NCBI RefSeq assembly: GCF_015831345.1
Contig: NZ_JADWYS010000001.1
Span: 1,932,118 to 1,996,117 of the forward strand
Length of the DNA: 64,000 nucleotides
Direction: 5' to 3'
DNA from: Caenimonas aquaedulcis
Lineage (GTDB): Bacteria > Pseudomonadota > Gammaproteobacteria > Burkholderiales > Burkholderiaceae_C
The notes under the pieces are model-generated. The model made no database searches and was not told the origin of the DNA. It saw only the letters and a list, made by a program, of their open reading frames with translations. Position 1 is the stretch's first letter. Every line of letters begins with the position of its first letter. Below, one piece after another: positions 10,016-19,305 of the stretch. The position numbers were made by a program, and so were the translations under genes.

Positions 10016-10052
10016 AATAATCGTCCTTCCATCCAGATGAGCTGTACACGTG

Positions 10053-10706
10053 ATGCGCACATCATCGGCCATTTTGCTTGCCAGTTGGTCCGTCGCGGTT
10101 TCCGTGCACGCCCAGGGGTTCAAATTCTCGAACCCGCCGGAAGGAGCCAAAGCCGAAGCGCAGGCCCAGGCGGACCGCCGCGCCACCATCGACGAGATGC
10201 TTTCCACGCCCTGCCGCGAGCGCATCAGGAACGCGAAGATCATGGTCCTCATCGCCGAGGAGAAGAACGGCGCGGTGAACGCGAGCCAGGGCGGCTACGG
10301 CCGCCATGTGGATGCGATCAACAACCGCCTGCGCGCGCTGGGCTTGAAGACCTTCTCCCCCGAACAGATCCGCGCGCAGATCGCGCAGGAAGAAGTCGAC
10401 GCGTATTTCAAGGGCGACGCGGACCGCGCGCTGAGCGCCTCCAAACGCCTCGCCGCGAAGTACGTGCTGCGCGGCGTGATCGCGAGCCAGGCCACGCGCA
10501 ATGCCATGGTCAACGTGAACCAGGTGCGCGTGGGCATGAACTTCACGCTCTCGGACGCGGCGGGCCGGCCGGTCTCGACGGCGTCGGCCACCAACGAAAG
10601 CTACGCGGGCAGCGACACCTCCGGCATGGCGCTCACGCTCATCGAGGAGCGCGCGGACGAAGTGGTCGCGCGCCTGTACAGCGACTACTGCCGCGCCGCG
10701 CGCTGA
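10053..10706 (+). CDS. Exported hypothetical protein, CsgG/FlgT-middle-domain-like
   Basis: 217 residues, function unknown. The N-terminus is a clear Sec signal (SSAILLASWSVAVSVHAQ). The mature part alternates strands and helices like the ABD-type domain of CsgG and FlgT: a strand (AKIMVLIAEE), then NNRLRALGLKTFSPEQIRAQ, then KYVLRGVIASQ. A GTG at 10050 precedes the ATG at 10053; I use the ATG. It is 41 bases upstream of the CsgG-like gene, which is 10 bases upstream of a Ser/Thr kinase, so the three probably form one operon. Confidence 0.7.
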   Translation: MRTSSAILLASWSVAVSVHAQGFKFSNPPEGAKAEAQAQADRRATIDEMLSTPCRERIRNAKIMVLIAEEKNGAVNASQGGYGRHVDAINNRLRALGLKTFSPEQIRAQIAQEEVDAYFKGDADRALSASKRLAAKYVLRGVIASQATRNAMVNVNQVRVGMNFTLSDAAGRPVSTASATNESYAGSDTSGMALTLIEERADEVVARLYSDYCRAAR

Positions 10707-10747
10707 AGGCGCTGCCGTCCGATTCCAGCATGACAAGGAGAAGCACC

Positions 10748-11557
10748 ATGAACCGCAAGAACATCCTGCCTTTCGCGCTCGCCGCCGCGGCATCGCTGGC
10801 CGCCATGGCGCCCGCGCTCGCGCAGCCGACCTTCGGCAACCCGTCGCCCAACGCGGGCAGCTCCACCTCGCAGCAGGCGAATGCCGCCGCGGACGCCGCG
10901 ACCTACCAGGAAGTGTCGTACGTCAACAAGGGCAAGAAGGGACCGGCGCTCGTCGTGATCCCCGGCGAGATCAAGAGCAACAACGCGGGCTTCATGGCGA
11001 AGTTCGGCCCGAACAACATCGCCGATTTCGGTGAGCTGGAACTGTCGCAGGCCAACTTCGCGGTGCTCGAGCGTTCCAACCTCGGGCCGCTGCTCAATGA
11101 AGTATCCCTCGCCTACAACCTGGGCGACGTGCAGGCCGCGCGCAAGACGATGCAGGTGGGCCGCCTGAAGACCACCCAGTGGGTCGTGAAGTTCGACATC
11201 CTGAAGGCCGAGCAGATCGCGGAGAACAAGAAGGGTTTCGACGGCCGCGCCGTGGGCGGGCTCATGTCGATGCTCGGTGGCGGCGTCGGCGGCGCGGCGG
11301 CGGGCCACGTGACGAGCAGCGTGAACACGCAGGAGTCCACCGGCGTGTGGCTGATCGGCATGCGCTACAAGATCATGGACGCCAACACCACCGAGCAGGT
11401 CGCGCAGGGCTACAAGGAACTGAAGATGGAAGTCGGCGCGAATTCGAGCTCCGTCATGGGCGTGTCGCAGCAGGCCAGGGGCGGCGTCGGCCTGGACACC
11501 ATGGTGCAGCGCCTGGTGCAGACCACCGTCTGGGAAATCGACTCCAAATACAAGTGA
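10748..11557 (+). CDS. CsgG/HfaB-family exported protein
   Basis: 269 residues with a Sec signal (NILPFALAAAASLAAMAPALAQ). The body fits the CsgG/HfaB family: a strand leading into FGELELSQANFAVLERSNLG, a repeat of VKFDILKAEQ, and a glycine-rich stretch GLMSMLGGGVGGAAAGHV. CsgG makes an outer-membrane channel for curli, HfaB one for holdfast attachment; here no lipobox Cys is visible, so a pore role is not implied. A strong AAGGAG site (10735-10740) fixes the ATG. It lies between an exported relative and a receptor-like kinase. Confidence 0.82.
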   Translation: MNRKNILPFALAAAASLAAMAPALAQPTFGNPSPNAGSSTSQQANAAADAATYQEVSYVNKGKKGPALVVIPGEIKSNNAGFMAKFGPNNIADFGELELSQANFAVLERSNLGPLLNEVSLAYNLGDVQAARKTMQVGRLKTTQWVVKFDILKAEQIAENKKGFDGRAVGGLMSMLGGGVGGAAAGHVTSSVNTQESTGVWLIGMRYKIMDANTTEQVAQGYKELKMEVGANSSSVMGVSQQARGGVGLDTMVQRLVQTTVWEIDSKYK

Positions 11558-11567
11558 CGCGGCGCGC

Positions 11568-13844
11568 GTGAACAAGCTCGGCAAATACCAGATCCGCCGC
11601 ACCCTCGGCAAGGGTGCGATGGGCATCGTGTACGAAGGCTTCGATCCCGTGATCGAGCGCACCGTCGCGATCAAGACCATCCTGCCCTCGCAGCTCGGCG
11701 GCCAGGACGTCATCGGCGTCATGGCGCGCTTCAGGCGAGAGGCGCAGGCGGCCGGGCGCCTGAACCATCCGGGCATCGTCGCGATCTACGACTACGGCGA
11801 GGAACTCGCGCAGGACATCAGCGACGAGGAGGCGACGATGATGGCCGCGCCGGCGTCGTCGGCGCAACGGGTCGCCTACATCGCGATGGAATTCGTGCAG
11901 GGCCGCGAGCTGCGCGACTACTTCGAGAAGGGCGAGCGCTTCGCCCTGCCGGAAGTGGTGCGGATCATGCGCGAGATGCTGGACGCGCTGGACCACGCGC
12001 ATTCCCAGGGTGTCGTGCACCGCGACATGAAGCCCGCCAACCTGATCCTGCTGCAGAACGGCCGGGTGAAGATCGCCGACTTCGGCATCGCGCGCATCGA
12101 GGCCTCCGAGCTCACGCAGACCGGCACCGTGCTCGGCACGCCGTCGTACATGTCGCCGGAACAGTTCACCGGCCAGCCGGTGGACGGGCGCAGCGACCTC
12201 TTTTCCTGCGGCATCATCCTGTACCAGCTGCTCACCGGCGAGAAGCCCTTCACCGGCGAATCGACGACGACCATCATGTACAAGGTGCTGCGCGAGGAGC
12301 CGGTGCCGCCTTCGCAGTTGAATGTCTCCATCGCACCGTCGCTCGACGCGGTGATCCGCAAGGCGCTGGCGAAGGCACCCGCGCAACGGTTCCAGACGGG
12401 GCACGAATTCGCGCAGGCGCTGCAGGAGGCGGTGGAGGCGCCGGCTGTGGCGCAGCCGGTGGCCGCAATGCCCGTCGCGCCGCCCTCACCCGCTCCCGTC
12501 ACCGCCGTCAAGCCGCGCGCCGCCGGCCTGTGGGCGGCGGGCGCCGCCGCTGTCGTCGCGTTGGGTGCGATCGGCTATATCGCCTTCGCACCGGGCCGCC
12601 CGGCTGCCCCTGCCGCCGCGCAAGCGCCCGCCACGGCGCCGGTGAACGTCGCGCCCGCCGTGGCCGCGGCGCCTGCGCCCGCGGCCGCGCCGGTGGAGCC
12701 CGGCACGATGGTCATCAGCGCGCTGGGCCTCGTCGACCCGCAGGACGCGCGCTTCAAGGGCGACGCCGCCGCGGCGCAGGCCGAGGCGCGCAACGACGCG
12801 AAGCGCCAGCTCGTCGAGAAGGCCCTGGCGCTCTACGTGGACAAGTCCTCGCTGGACAGCAACCGGGACGTGCTGCAGGCCAAGCTCCTGGCGAACTCCG
12901 GCGCGTTCATCAAGACCGTGATCCAGGAAGGCGCGCCGAGCACCGGCAAGGACGGCCTGGTCGAGATGCAGACGCGCGCCGTGGTGAGCATGCGCGACGT
13001 GCAGAAATCGCTCAACCAGCTCTCGCGCGAGGAGCGCATCGACTTCATCCGCAACAAGGGCGACCCGAAGATCTCCATCCGCATCGACGTGGGCAGCGCG
13101 GACGGGGCGAACCTCGCGCGCGAGCGTTCGCAGCTCGCGGAGAACGTGGTGAAGGACCGCATCAAGTCCTTCGGCTTTCGCGTGTGGTCCGGCGAGGGCG
13201 ACAACCCGGCGCCCGCGAACGCGCAGCCCGCGGACTTCGCCATCAAGGGCGAAGTGAAGGTCAAGCAGCTTTCCACGAAGCTGCCTGCGTCCGGCCTGAC
13301 GATCACCAAGACGATGCTCACCTCGTGGACGCTCAAGGCGATCGACGTCGCGACCGGCGAAGAGGTCTACCTGAGCACACGCCTGCCGACAGGCCAGAGC
13401 TGGGCCACCGAAGACCAGGCGCTGGCGGACATCGGCAAGCTGGTGGGCGACGAGTTTTCGCGCAACTTCTTCCTGCAGCATTTCAACTACCGCACGCAGA
13501 AGACCAACCTCGTCGTCACCGGTTTGCCCGACCAGGGCAGTGCAGCCCTGCTGCGCGAATTGCGCGGCATGCGCACGGTGCTCGATGCGCAGCTCGTGGC
13601 GGAGCCCGGCAAGTACCAGCTGCAATTCTCCGAAGGCAACCTGCCCGACCTCGTACAGGAATCGGTAGTGCGTCCGCTCAATGCCAAGCTCGGCATGGAA
13701 TGTTTCTCGCTCGCCGGCACCAGCGGGCAGGACGTGACGCTCGCCTACGCGGCCAATTGCGCCAATGCCCAGATGCGCGCGAAGCTGGAATCCGGGCCGC
13801 CCGCGGGGTGGAAGTTCACGCCGGCAAAGCGCACCTCAACGTGA
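11568..13844 (+). CDS. Transmembrane Ser/Thr protein kinase with large periplasmic FlgT/LPP20-like region
   Basis: 758 residues, GTG start ten bases after the CsgG-like gene. Residues 1 to about 290 are a Hanks-type kinase: glycine loop LGKGAMGIVYEG, Lys36, HRD at 151-153 (HRDMKPAN), DFG at 171-173, and the SPEQ form of APE. A Pro/Ala linker and one membrane span (about 319-341) follow. The remaining ~385 residues would be periplasmic. They contain an LPP20/FlgT-N-like segment (AEARNDAKRQLVEKALALYV), a middle domain like that of the first gene in the operon, and a C-terminal domain of repeated strands. PASTA repeats are absent. The ligand is unknown; neighbours suggest an envelope complex. 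Confidence 0.88.
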   Translation: MNKLGKYQIRRTLGKGAMGIVYEGFDPVIERTVAIKTILPSQLGGQDVIGVMARFRREAQAAGRLNHPGIVAIYDYGEELAQDISDEEATMMAAPASSAQRVAYIAMEFVQGRELRDYFEKGERFALPEVVRIMREMLDALDHAHSQGVVHRDMKPANLILLQNGRVKIADFGIARIEASELTQTGTVLGTPSYMSPEQFTGQPVDGRSDLFSCGIILYQLLTGEKPFTGESTTTIMYKVLREEPVPPSQLNVSIAPSLDAVIRKALAKAPAQRFQTGHEFAQALQEAVEAPAVAQPVAAMPVAPPSPAPVTAVKPRAAGLWAAGAAAVVALGAIGYIAFAPGRPAAPAAAQAPATAPVNVAPAVAAAPAPAAAPVEPGTMVISALGLVDPQDARFKGDAAAAQAEARNDAKRQLVEKALALYVDKSSLDSNRDVLQAKLLANSGAFIKTVIQEGAPSTGKDGLVEMQTRAVVSMRDVQKSLNQLSREERIDFIRNKGDPKISIRIDVGSADGANLARERSQLAENVVKDRIKSFGFRVWSGEGDNPAPANAQPADFAIKGEVKVKQLSTKLPASGLTITKTMLTSWTLKAIDVATGEEVYLSTRLPTGQSWATEDQALADIGKLVGDEFSRNFFLQHFNYRTQKTNLVVTGLPDQGSAALLRELRGMRTVLDAQLVAEPGKYQLQFSEGNLPDLVQESVVRPLNAKLGMECFSLAGTSGQDVTLAYAANCANAQMRAKLESGPPAGWKFTPAKRTST

Positions 13845-14753
13845 CGCGCGGCTGAAGACGAAGATCCCCGCGATCACGAGCGCGGAGCCCGCCGCGATCC
13901 ACGCGGTGAACGGTTCGCCCAGGATCACCACGCCCATCAGGATCGTCGACATCGGGCCCACCATGCCGGCCTGCGCCGACACCGCGGGCCCCACGCGCTC
14001 GATGGCCATCATCACGAGCAGCACGGGCACGGCCGTGCAGAGCGTCGCATTCAACAGGGACAGCCAGATCACCTCGGGCGCGACGTGGGTCGCGGTCGCG
14101 AGCGGCCGCAGCAGGGGGAACTGGACGATGCAGCAGACACAGGCGACCGAGGTGGCCCAGCCGACCAGCCGCAGCGAACCCACGCGCTTGACCATTTGGC
14201 CGCTGTAGACGAGGTAGATCGCATAGGTGACGGTGCTCGTGAAGACAAGCAGCGTGCCGAGCGCGGCATGGGCGCCTGCGAGCGACACCTCGCGGCCGAA
14301 GACCATGAACACACCCGCATAACTGATCGCCATGCCGGCCACCTGGACGCGCGTGAACACCTTGCGGTACAGCAGCCAGCCCAGCAGCATCACGATCGTC
14401 GGGGTGAGGTACATGATCAGCCGCTCGAGCGAGGCGCTGATGTACTGCAGCCCCATGAAATCGAGGAAGCTGGAGAGGTAATAGCCCGAGAAGCCCAGCG
14501 CCACCACGCCCAACGCATCGCGCCCCGAGAGCCGCGGCTGCCCGCGTCCTGCCCACCACGCCATCGCCAGAAAGATGGGCAGCGCGAACAGCATGCGATA
14601 CATGATCAGCGTCACCGCGTCCACGCCGTAGCGGTAGGCGAGCTTGACGATGATGGCCTTGCCGCTGAAGGCAATGGAGCCGGCCAGTGCGAACACCAGG
14701 CCCGACCATGCCGCGCCCCTCGCCGGTGCGGCGGGTACTTCGGGATCACTCAT
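13836..14753 (-). CDS. EamA/DMT-family transporter
   Basis: 305 residues, about ten membrane spans, two EamA repeats (GLVFALAGSIAFSGKAIIVK starts the first; LGTLLVFTSTVTYAIYLVYS the second). Likely an exporter or permease of a small metabolite, substrate unknown. It is not closely similar to the DMT protein at 8315. Its end overlaps the kinase gene end by nine bases on the opposite strand, leaving no room for a terminator between them. Confidence 0.9.
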   Translation of the reverse strand: MSDPEVPAAPARGAAWSGLVFALAGSIAFSGKAIIVKLAYRYGVDAVTLIMYRMLFALPIFLAMAWWAGRGQPRLSGRDALGVVALGFSGYYLSSFLDFMGLQYISASLERLIMYLTPTIVMLLGWLLYRKVFTRVQVAGMAISYAGVFMVFGREVSLAGAHAALGTLLVFTSTVTYAIYLVYSGQMVKRVGSLRLVGWATSVACVCCIVQFPLLRPLATATHVAPEVIWLSLLNATLCTAVPVLLVMMAIERVGPAVSAQAGMVGPMSTILMGVVILGEPFTAWIAAGSALVIAGIFVFSRASR

Positions 14754-14785
14754 GCACCGAGTGTCCCACGGGCCGCGGCATCAGT

Positions 14786-15730
14786 TCAGCGTGGGTCCGC
14801 GACGACCCTGAAGCCGCAATTGCTCGCGGAACTCGAGGGCGTGTTGTGCCCGCGCGCCGCGACGCGGTAGCGGTTGCAATACGAGTCGTGGCACAGGAAG
14901 GAGCCGCCGCGCGTCGATCGCTCGCCGGTCGCGCGCGCCTGCAGCGGGTTCTCCGCCGCCGTGTCGCGGTGGTAGGCGGGGCAGAACCAGTCCTCGCACC
15001 ACTCCCACACGTTGCCCGCCGTGTTGTGCAGGCCCCAGGCGTTGGGCTCGAAGGAAGTCACCGGTCTCGTCCCGGGGCGCCAGCCGTCCGCGGGACGATG
15101 CGGGAATTCGCCTTGCCAGATGTTGCAGCGCGCGGCGCCGCCGGGAGCGAGTTCGTCGCCCCATGGGTAGCGGCACTGCGCGAGGCCCCCGCGCGCCGCG
15201 TACTCCCACTGCGCCTCGGTGGGCAATCGCACACCGGCCCAGTCGCAATACGCCTTCGCGTCGTGCCAGGAGACATGCACCACCGGATGATCGGGCCGGT
15301 CCCGGACATGCGATCCAGGCCCCTCGGGACGCTGCCAGCAGGCGTCGTCCACGGCCAGCCACCACGGCATGCCGGCAGAGACCTGGCGCTGCGCGTCGCG
15401 CTGCGCAGCCGGCACCTGCAGGTAGAAGACGAAGGACTGCCCGAGCTGTTCGGCCTGCGTCGCGTAATGCGTGTCCCGCACGAATTGCGCGAACTCGGCG
15501 TTGGTCACGGCGGTAGGCGAGATGCGGAAGGCATCCAGAGCCACGCGCCGCGCGGGGCCCTCACCGTCGGCGGGAAAACCATCGCCGCCGTCGTTGCCCA
15601 TGAGGAATTCACCTGCCGGGATGTCGCACCATGCGCTCGTTGTGCGCATGGCCCGCGACGGGGGCGCCGCCCCAGCCGGCGCCGTTCCCGCCGCATCGCG
15701 CGACGGCGTGCAGCAGGGCTTGCCGTTCAC
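14786..15730 (-). CDS. Formylglycine-generating enzyme (sulfatase maturation)
   Basis: Copper oxidase that converts the active-site Cys of type I sulfatases to formylglycine. 314 residues, FGE-sulfatase fold from PAGEFLMGNDGG to GFRVVADPR. Both catalytic cysteines are present: Cys280 and Cys285 in GGSFLCHDSYCNRYR, together with the NTPSSSASN stretch, which separates true FGEs from EgtB/PvdO relatives. No signal peptide, so it acts in the cytoplasm. The GTG start at 15730 overlaps the sulfatase stop by four bases; an internal ATG at 15649 is the alternative. With the GTG start the N-terminus reads KPCCTPSR, containing its own C-x-P-x-R motif. Confidence 0.93.
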   Translation of the reverse strand: MNGKPCCTPSRDAAGTAPAGAAPPSRAMRTTSAWCDIPAGEFLMGNDGGDGFPADGEGPARRVALDAFRISPTAVTNAEFAQFVRDTHYATQAEQLGQSFVFYLQVPAAQRDAQRQVSAGMPWWLAVDDACWQRPEGPGSHVRDRPDHPVVHVSWHDAKAYCDWAGVRLPTEAQWEYAARGGLAQCRYPWGDELAPGGAARCNIWQGEFPHRPADGWRPGTRPVTSFEPNAWGLHNTAGNVWEWCEDWFCPAYHRDTAAENPLQARATGERSTRGGSFLCHDSYCNRYRVAARGHNTPSSSASNCGFRVVADPR

Positions 15731-17367
15731 GGCAGGTACGGCGCCTTGAAGTCGTCGCGCTCCCAGAACGCCGTGCCCACGTTCTGCTCGCGCAGCATCT
15801 CTTCCACCCGCTCGCGCGGGATCACGCCGCAGCGCTTCGCCCAGGCGTCGTACTGGGCCTTCATCTCCTGCACGCGCTGCGGCTCTTTCGCCGCGAGGTC
15901 GTTGAGTTCGGTGCGGTCCTGCTCCATGTCGTACAGCTCCCACGGGTCGGGAAACTTGCGCACGAGTTTCCACTTGCCGAGGCGCACCGCCGCGTTGCCT
16001 TCGTGCTCCCAGAACATCGGCGGTCTCGTGGTGCTCTCCTGCCGCATCGCGCCCAGCAGGCTGTGGCCTTCGAGCGGCTCGACCTGTCGGCCGGGCCACT
16101 CCTTCGGATAGGCCGTGCCTGTCGCCTCGAGCACGGTCGCCATGATGTCGGGCAGGTAGCCCGGCGTGTGGCGCACCGCATTGCGTTCCGCGATGCCCCG
16201 GGGCCAGTGCACGATGAGCGGCGTGGAAATCCCGCCCTCGTGGATCCAGTGCTTGTACAGGCGGAACGGCGAATTCGACAGGTTGGCCCACGCACGGCCG
16301 TAGCTTTGGTACGTGTCCTCCGGCCCGGGCATCAGAGACGGGTCGTTGCCGAAGCGCACCGGCTCGCCGGTGCGCGTGTGTTCCTTGGCGATCATGAGCT
16401 TGTTCACCAGCTCGTCGACGGTCAGGTCTTCGGGAATGTCTTCCGCGCACGCGCCGTTGTCCGAGAGGAAGATCACGAGCGTGTCGTCGAGGCGCCCCGT
16501 TTCCTCGAGCGTCCTGAGGATGCGGCCGATGCCCTGGTCCATGCGGTCGATCTGCGCGGCGTATACCTCCATGCAGCGCAGCAGCCACTCCTTGTGCCGC
16601 GCATCCACCCACGCGGGTTGCGTCGGGTCGCGGTCGCTCAGGGGCCAGTGCTTGTCCAGGATGCCGCTTTGCACCAGGCGCTGCAGGCGTTCCTCGCGCA
16701 ACCTGTCCCAGCCTTTGTCGAAGCGGCCCTTGTATTTGGCGATGTCCTCGTCGTGCGCATGCAGCGGCCAGTGCGGCGCGGTGTAGGCGACATACTGGAA
16801 GAAGGGCTTGTCCTTGTGCTCGCGGTCGTGGTCGCGGATGAACTTGACCGCGTTGTCGCTGATCGCGTCGGTGTAGAAGAAGCCCGGCTCGCGCGCCTCG
16901 TGCTCGATGTTCTCGTTGCCGCGCGTGAGCGTGTTGGGGTCGTAGAAGCTGCCCGCGCCGATGATGGTGCCGTAGAAGCCGTCGAAGCCGCGCTGCAGCG
17001 GCCAGCTCTCAGTCGGCTGCGTGAGGTTGCCCGCCACGTGCCACTTGCCGCTCAGGTAGCTGCGGTAGCCGCTCGCCTTGAGCGCTTCGGCGATGGTGAC
17101 GCAGCGCTGGTTGAGGTTGCCGGCATAGCCCTCGGGTCCCATGTTGTACGTGAGCACGCCGATGCCGGTCTGGTGCGGATGCAGGCCGGTGAGCAGCGAG
17201 GCACGCGACGGGCTGCAGCGCGCCGTGTTGTAGAACTGCGAGAAGCGCACACCGCCCGCCGCGAGGCGGTCGAGGTGGGGCGTCTGGACTTCGCCGCCGT
17301 AGCAGCCGATGTCGGAGAAGCCCATGTCGTCGTTGAGGATGAGGAGGATGTTGGGTCGGTTGGCCAT
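15727..17367 (-). CDS. Type I arylsulfatase (formylglycine-dependent)
   Basis: Hydrolyses a sulfate ester to alcohol and sulfate. 546 residues. The signature C-S-P-S-R is at residues 51-55 (Cys51 becomes formylglycine). Metal ligands Asp13/Asp14 are in LNDDMGF and the Asp-Asn pair is in FLSDNGA; the catalytic Lys is in SGKWHV. Overall it resembles the AtsA/S1_4 branch. There is no signal peptide: the protein starts MANRPNILLILND. It should therefore work in the cytoplasm on an imported substrate. It is coupled to the FGE gene and follows the ABC importer genes by 31 bases. Confidence 0.93.
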   Translation of the reverse strand: MANRPNILLILNDDMGFSDIGCYGGEVQTPHLDRLAAGGVRFSQFYNTARCSPSRASLLTGLHPHQTGIGVLTYNMGPEGYAGNLNQRCVTIAEALKASGYRSYLSGKWHVAGNLTQPTESWPLQRGFDGFYGTIIGAGSFYDPNTLTRGNENIEHEAREPGFFYTDAISDNAVKFIRDHDREHKDKPFFQYVAYTAPHWPLHAHDEDIAKYKGRFDKGWDRLREERLQRLVQSGILDKHWPLSDRDPTQPAWVDARHKEWLLRCMEVYAAQIDRMDQGIGRILRTLEETGRLDDTLVIFLSDNGACAEDIPEDLTVDELVNKLMIAKEHTRTGEPVRFGNDPSLMPGPEDTYQSYGRAWANLSNSPFRLYKHWIHEGGISTPLIVHWPRGIAERNAVRHTPGYLPDIMATVLEATGTAYPKEWPGRQVEPLEGHSLLGAMRQESTTRPPMFWEHEGNAAVRLGKWKLVRKFPDPWELYDMEQDRTELNDLAAKEPQRVQEMKAQYDAWAKRCGVIPRERVEEMLREQNVGTAFWERDDFKAPYLP

Positions 17368-17398
17368 GGTCGGACTTCCAGGAAATGGGGGTTGACGC

Positions 17399-18457
17399 TC
17401 AGATGCGCAGGCCGCTGGCCCGGTCGAACAGGTGCGCGCCGCGCGGATCGAACGCCAGGTGCACGCGCTCGCCTTCGTTCAGCCCCGGCGTCTCGCCCGC
17501 GCGCAGCTTGACGCGCTGGCCCTCGACTTCGAGGTTCACGATGCTGCTGTCGCCGAAGTCCTCGATGAACTCCACGCGCGCCGGGATGCCCTGGGGGGCG
17601 ATGCGCAGGTCGCCGGGGCGCACGCCCAGCATCACCTCGCGGGAATTCTCGGCGCCGTGGCCCGCCTGCACGTCCATGAGCGCGCCCGCGACCTGCACGC
17701 CGGCGGGCGAGAGCACCGCGGGCAGCAGGTTCATCGGCGGCGTGCCGATGAAGCCGGCCACGGCCACCGTGGCCGGCTTGCGGAAAATCTCGTGCGGCGT
17801 TCCCACCTGCACGATGCGCCCTTCCATGAAGACCGCCATGCGGTCGGCGACGGTCATCGCCTCTTCCTGGTCGTGCGTGACGTACACGGCGGTGACGCCG
17901 AGCGAACGCTGCAGCTTGCGCAATTCGGCGCGCGTCTCCAGCCGCAGCTTCGCGTCCAGGTTGGACAGCGGCTCGTCGAGCAGGAAGAGCTTGGGCTGGC
18001 GCACGATCGCGCGCGCGAGCGCGCAGCGCTGCTGCTGGCCGCCGGAGAGCTGCCCCGGCCGACGGTCGAGCAGGTGTCCGATGTCCACCTTGGCCGCCGC
18101 CTCGCGCACCGCCGTGTCGATCTGCGCCGGGGCCATGCCCACCATCTTGAGCGGAAAGCCGATGTTGCCCGCCACCGTCATGTGCGGATACAGGGCGTAG
18201 CTCTGGAACACCATCGCCACGTCGCGCTCGCCGGGCTGCGCATGCGTGACGTCGACGCCGTCCATCACGACGCGGCCCGCGTCGACCGCCTCCAGCCCCG
18301 CGAGGATGCGCAGCGTCGTGGTCTTGCCCGAGCCCGAAGGCCCCAGCAGCGCGAAGAATTCGCCCGGACGAACCTCCAGGTCGATGCCGTGCAAGGCCGT
18401 GAAGCTGCCATGCTTCTTCACGATGCCTTCCAGGCGAACGTTGGCCGATGGGCTCAT
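17399..18457 (-). CDS. ABC transporter ATPase, MalK/UgpC type
   Basis: Energises a CUT1-type sugar importer. 352 residues. Walker A GPSGSGKTT, signature LSGGQQQR, Walker B LFLLDEPLSNLDA, and a C-terminal regulatory TOBE region (from VMLGVRPGDLR) as in MalK. Its start ATG 18457 overlaps the upstream permease stop by four bases. MalK-type subunits can serve several importers, but tight coupling to two permeases argues for a dedicated one. Confidence 0.93.
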   Translation of the reverse strand: MSPSANVRLEGIVKKHGSFTALHGIDLEVRPGEFFALLGPSGSGKTTTLRILAGLEAVDAGRVVMDGVDVTHAQPGERDVAMVFQSYALYPHMTVAGNIGFPLKMVGMAPAQIDTAVREAAAKVDIGHLLDRRPGQLSGGQQQRCALARAIVRQPKLFLLDEPLSNLDAKLRLETRAELRKLQRSLGVTAVYVTHDQEEAMTVADRMAVFMEGRIVQVGTPHEIFRKPATVAVAGFIGTPPMNLLPAVLSPAGVQVAGALMDVQAGHGAENSREVMLGVRPGDLRIAPQGIPARVEFIEDFGDSSIVNLEVEGQRVKLRAGETPGLNEGERVHLAFDPRGAHLFDRASGLRI

Positions 18458-19305
18458 CGCCTGCCTCCCCCTTTGACAGCGCCCACCGTCAGGCCCTTGA
18501 CGATGTGGCGCTGCGCGAAGAGACCGATCAGGATCACCGGCGCCATGGCCAGCATGGCCCCGGCCGCCAGGCGCGCCCACTGGGTCTGCTCCACGGAAAT
18601 GAAATTGAACATCGCGACCGTGACCGGCCGCACGCGGTTGCCGCCGAGCACGACGGCGAAGAGGAACTCGTTCCAGGCGTTGAGGAACACGAACACCGTG
18701 GTGACGGCGATGCCCCCGCGCACCTGCGGCAGGATGACGTACCAGAGCGTGCGCATGCGCCCGGCGCGGTCGAGCAGCGCCGCCTCCTCCATCTCGAACG
18801 GGACGTCCTCGAAGTACGACACCATCAGCCACACCGCGAAGGGCAGCGAGAAGGTGAGGTAGATCGCGGTGAGGCCGCTGTACGAATCGAGCAGGCCCGT
18901 CTTCTGCAGCACGAGGTAGTAGGGAATGATCAGGCCCACCGGCGGCAGCATCTGCGTGGCCAGCACGTAGAAGCCGGAGGCGCGCTTGCCCGGATAGCGC
19001 AGGCGCGCGATCGCATACGCCGCGGGCACGGCGAAGAGCATCGTGAGCAGGGTCGACGCGCTGGACACCACGATGCTCGACCACAGGTTGGGCAGGATCG
19101 ACGAGGTGCCGAAGATCACCTCGCGGTAGTTGTCCAGCGTGGGTGTGAAGAGCCACACCGGCGGGTACGCCAGCACGTCGCGCTCGGTCTTGAAGGACGT
19201 AAGCAGTCCCCACACCACCGGGAAGGCCCAGACCGCGAGCAGCACGCCCGCCCCCATCCACAGCAGGAGGCGGCGCAGCGGCGCGCCACGCGAGGCGGGA
19301 CTCAT
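18454..19305 (-). CDS. ABC transporter permease, CUT1 MalG type
   Basis: Second membrane subunit of the importer. 283 residues, six membrane spans, with the EAA loop MEEAALLDRAGRMRTLWYVI that docks on the ATPase. ATG 19305 overlaps the previous permease stop by four bases. Family: binding-protein-dependent sugar permease, inner membrane. Confidence 0.93.
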   Translation of the reverse strand: MSPASRGAPLRRLLLWMGAGVLLAVWAFPVVWGLLTSFKTERDVLAYPPVWLFTPTLDNYREVIFGTSSILPNLWSSIVVSSASTLLTMLFAVPAAYAIARLRYPGKRASGFYVLATQMLPPVGLIIPYYLVLQKTGLLDSYSGLTAIYLTFSLPFAVWLMVSYFEDVPFEMEEAALLDRAGRMRTLWYVILPQVRGGIAVTTVFVFLNAWNEFLFAVVLGGNRVRPVTVAMFNFISVEQTQWARLAAGAMLAMAPVILIGLFAQRHIVKGLTVGAVKGGGRR

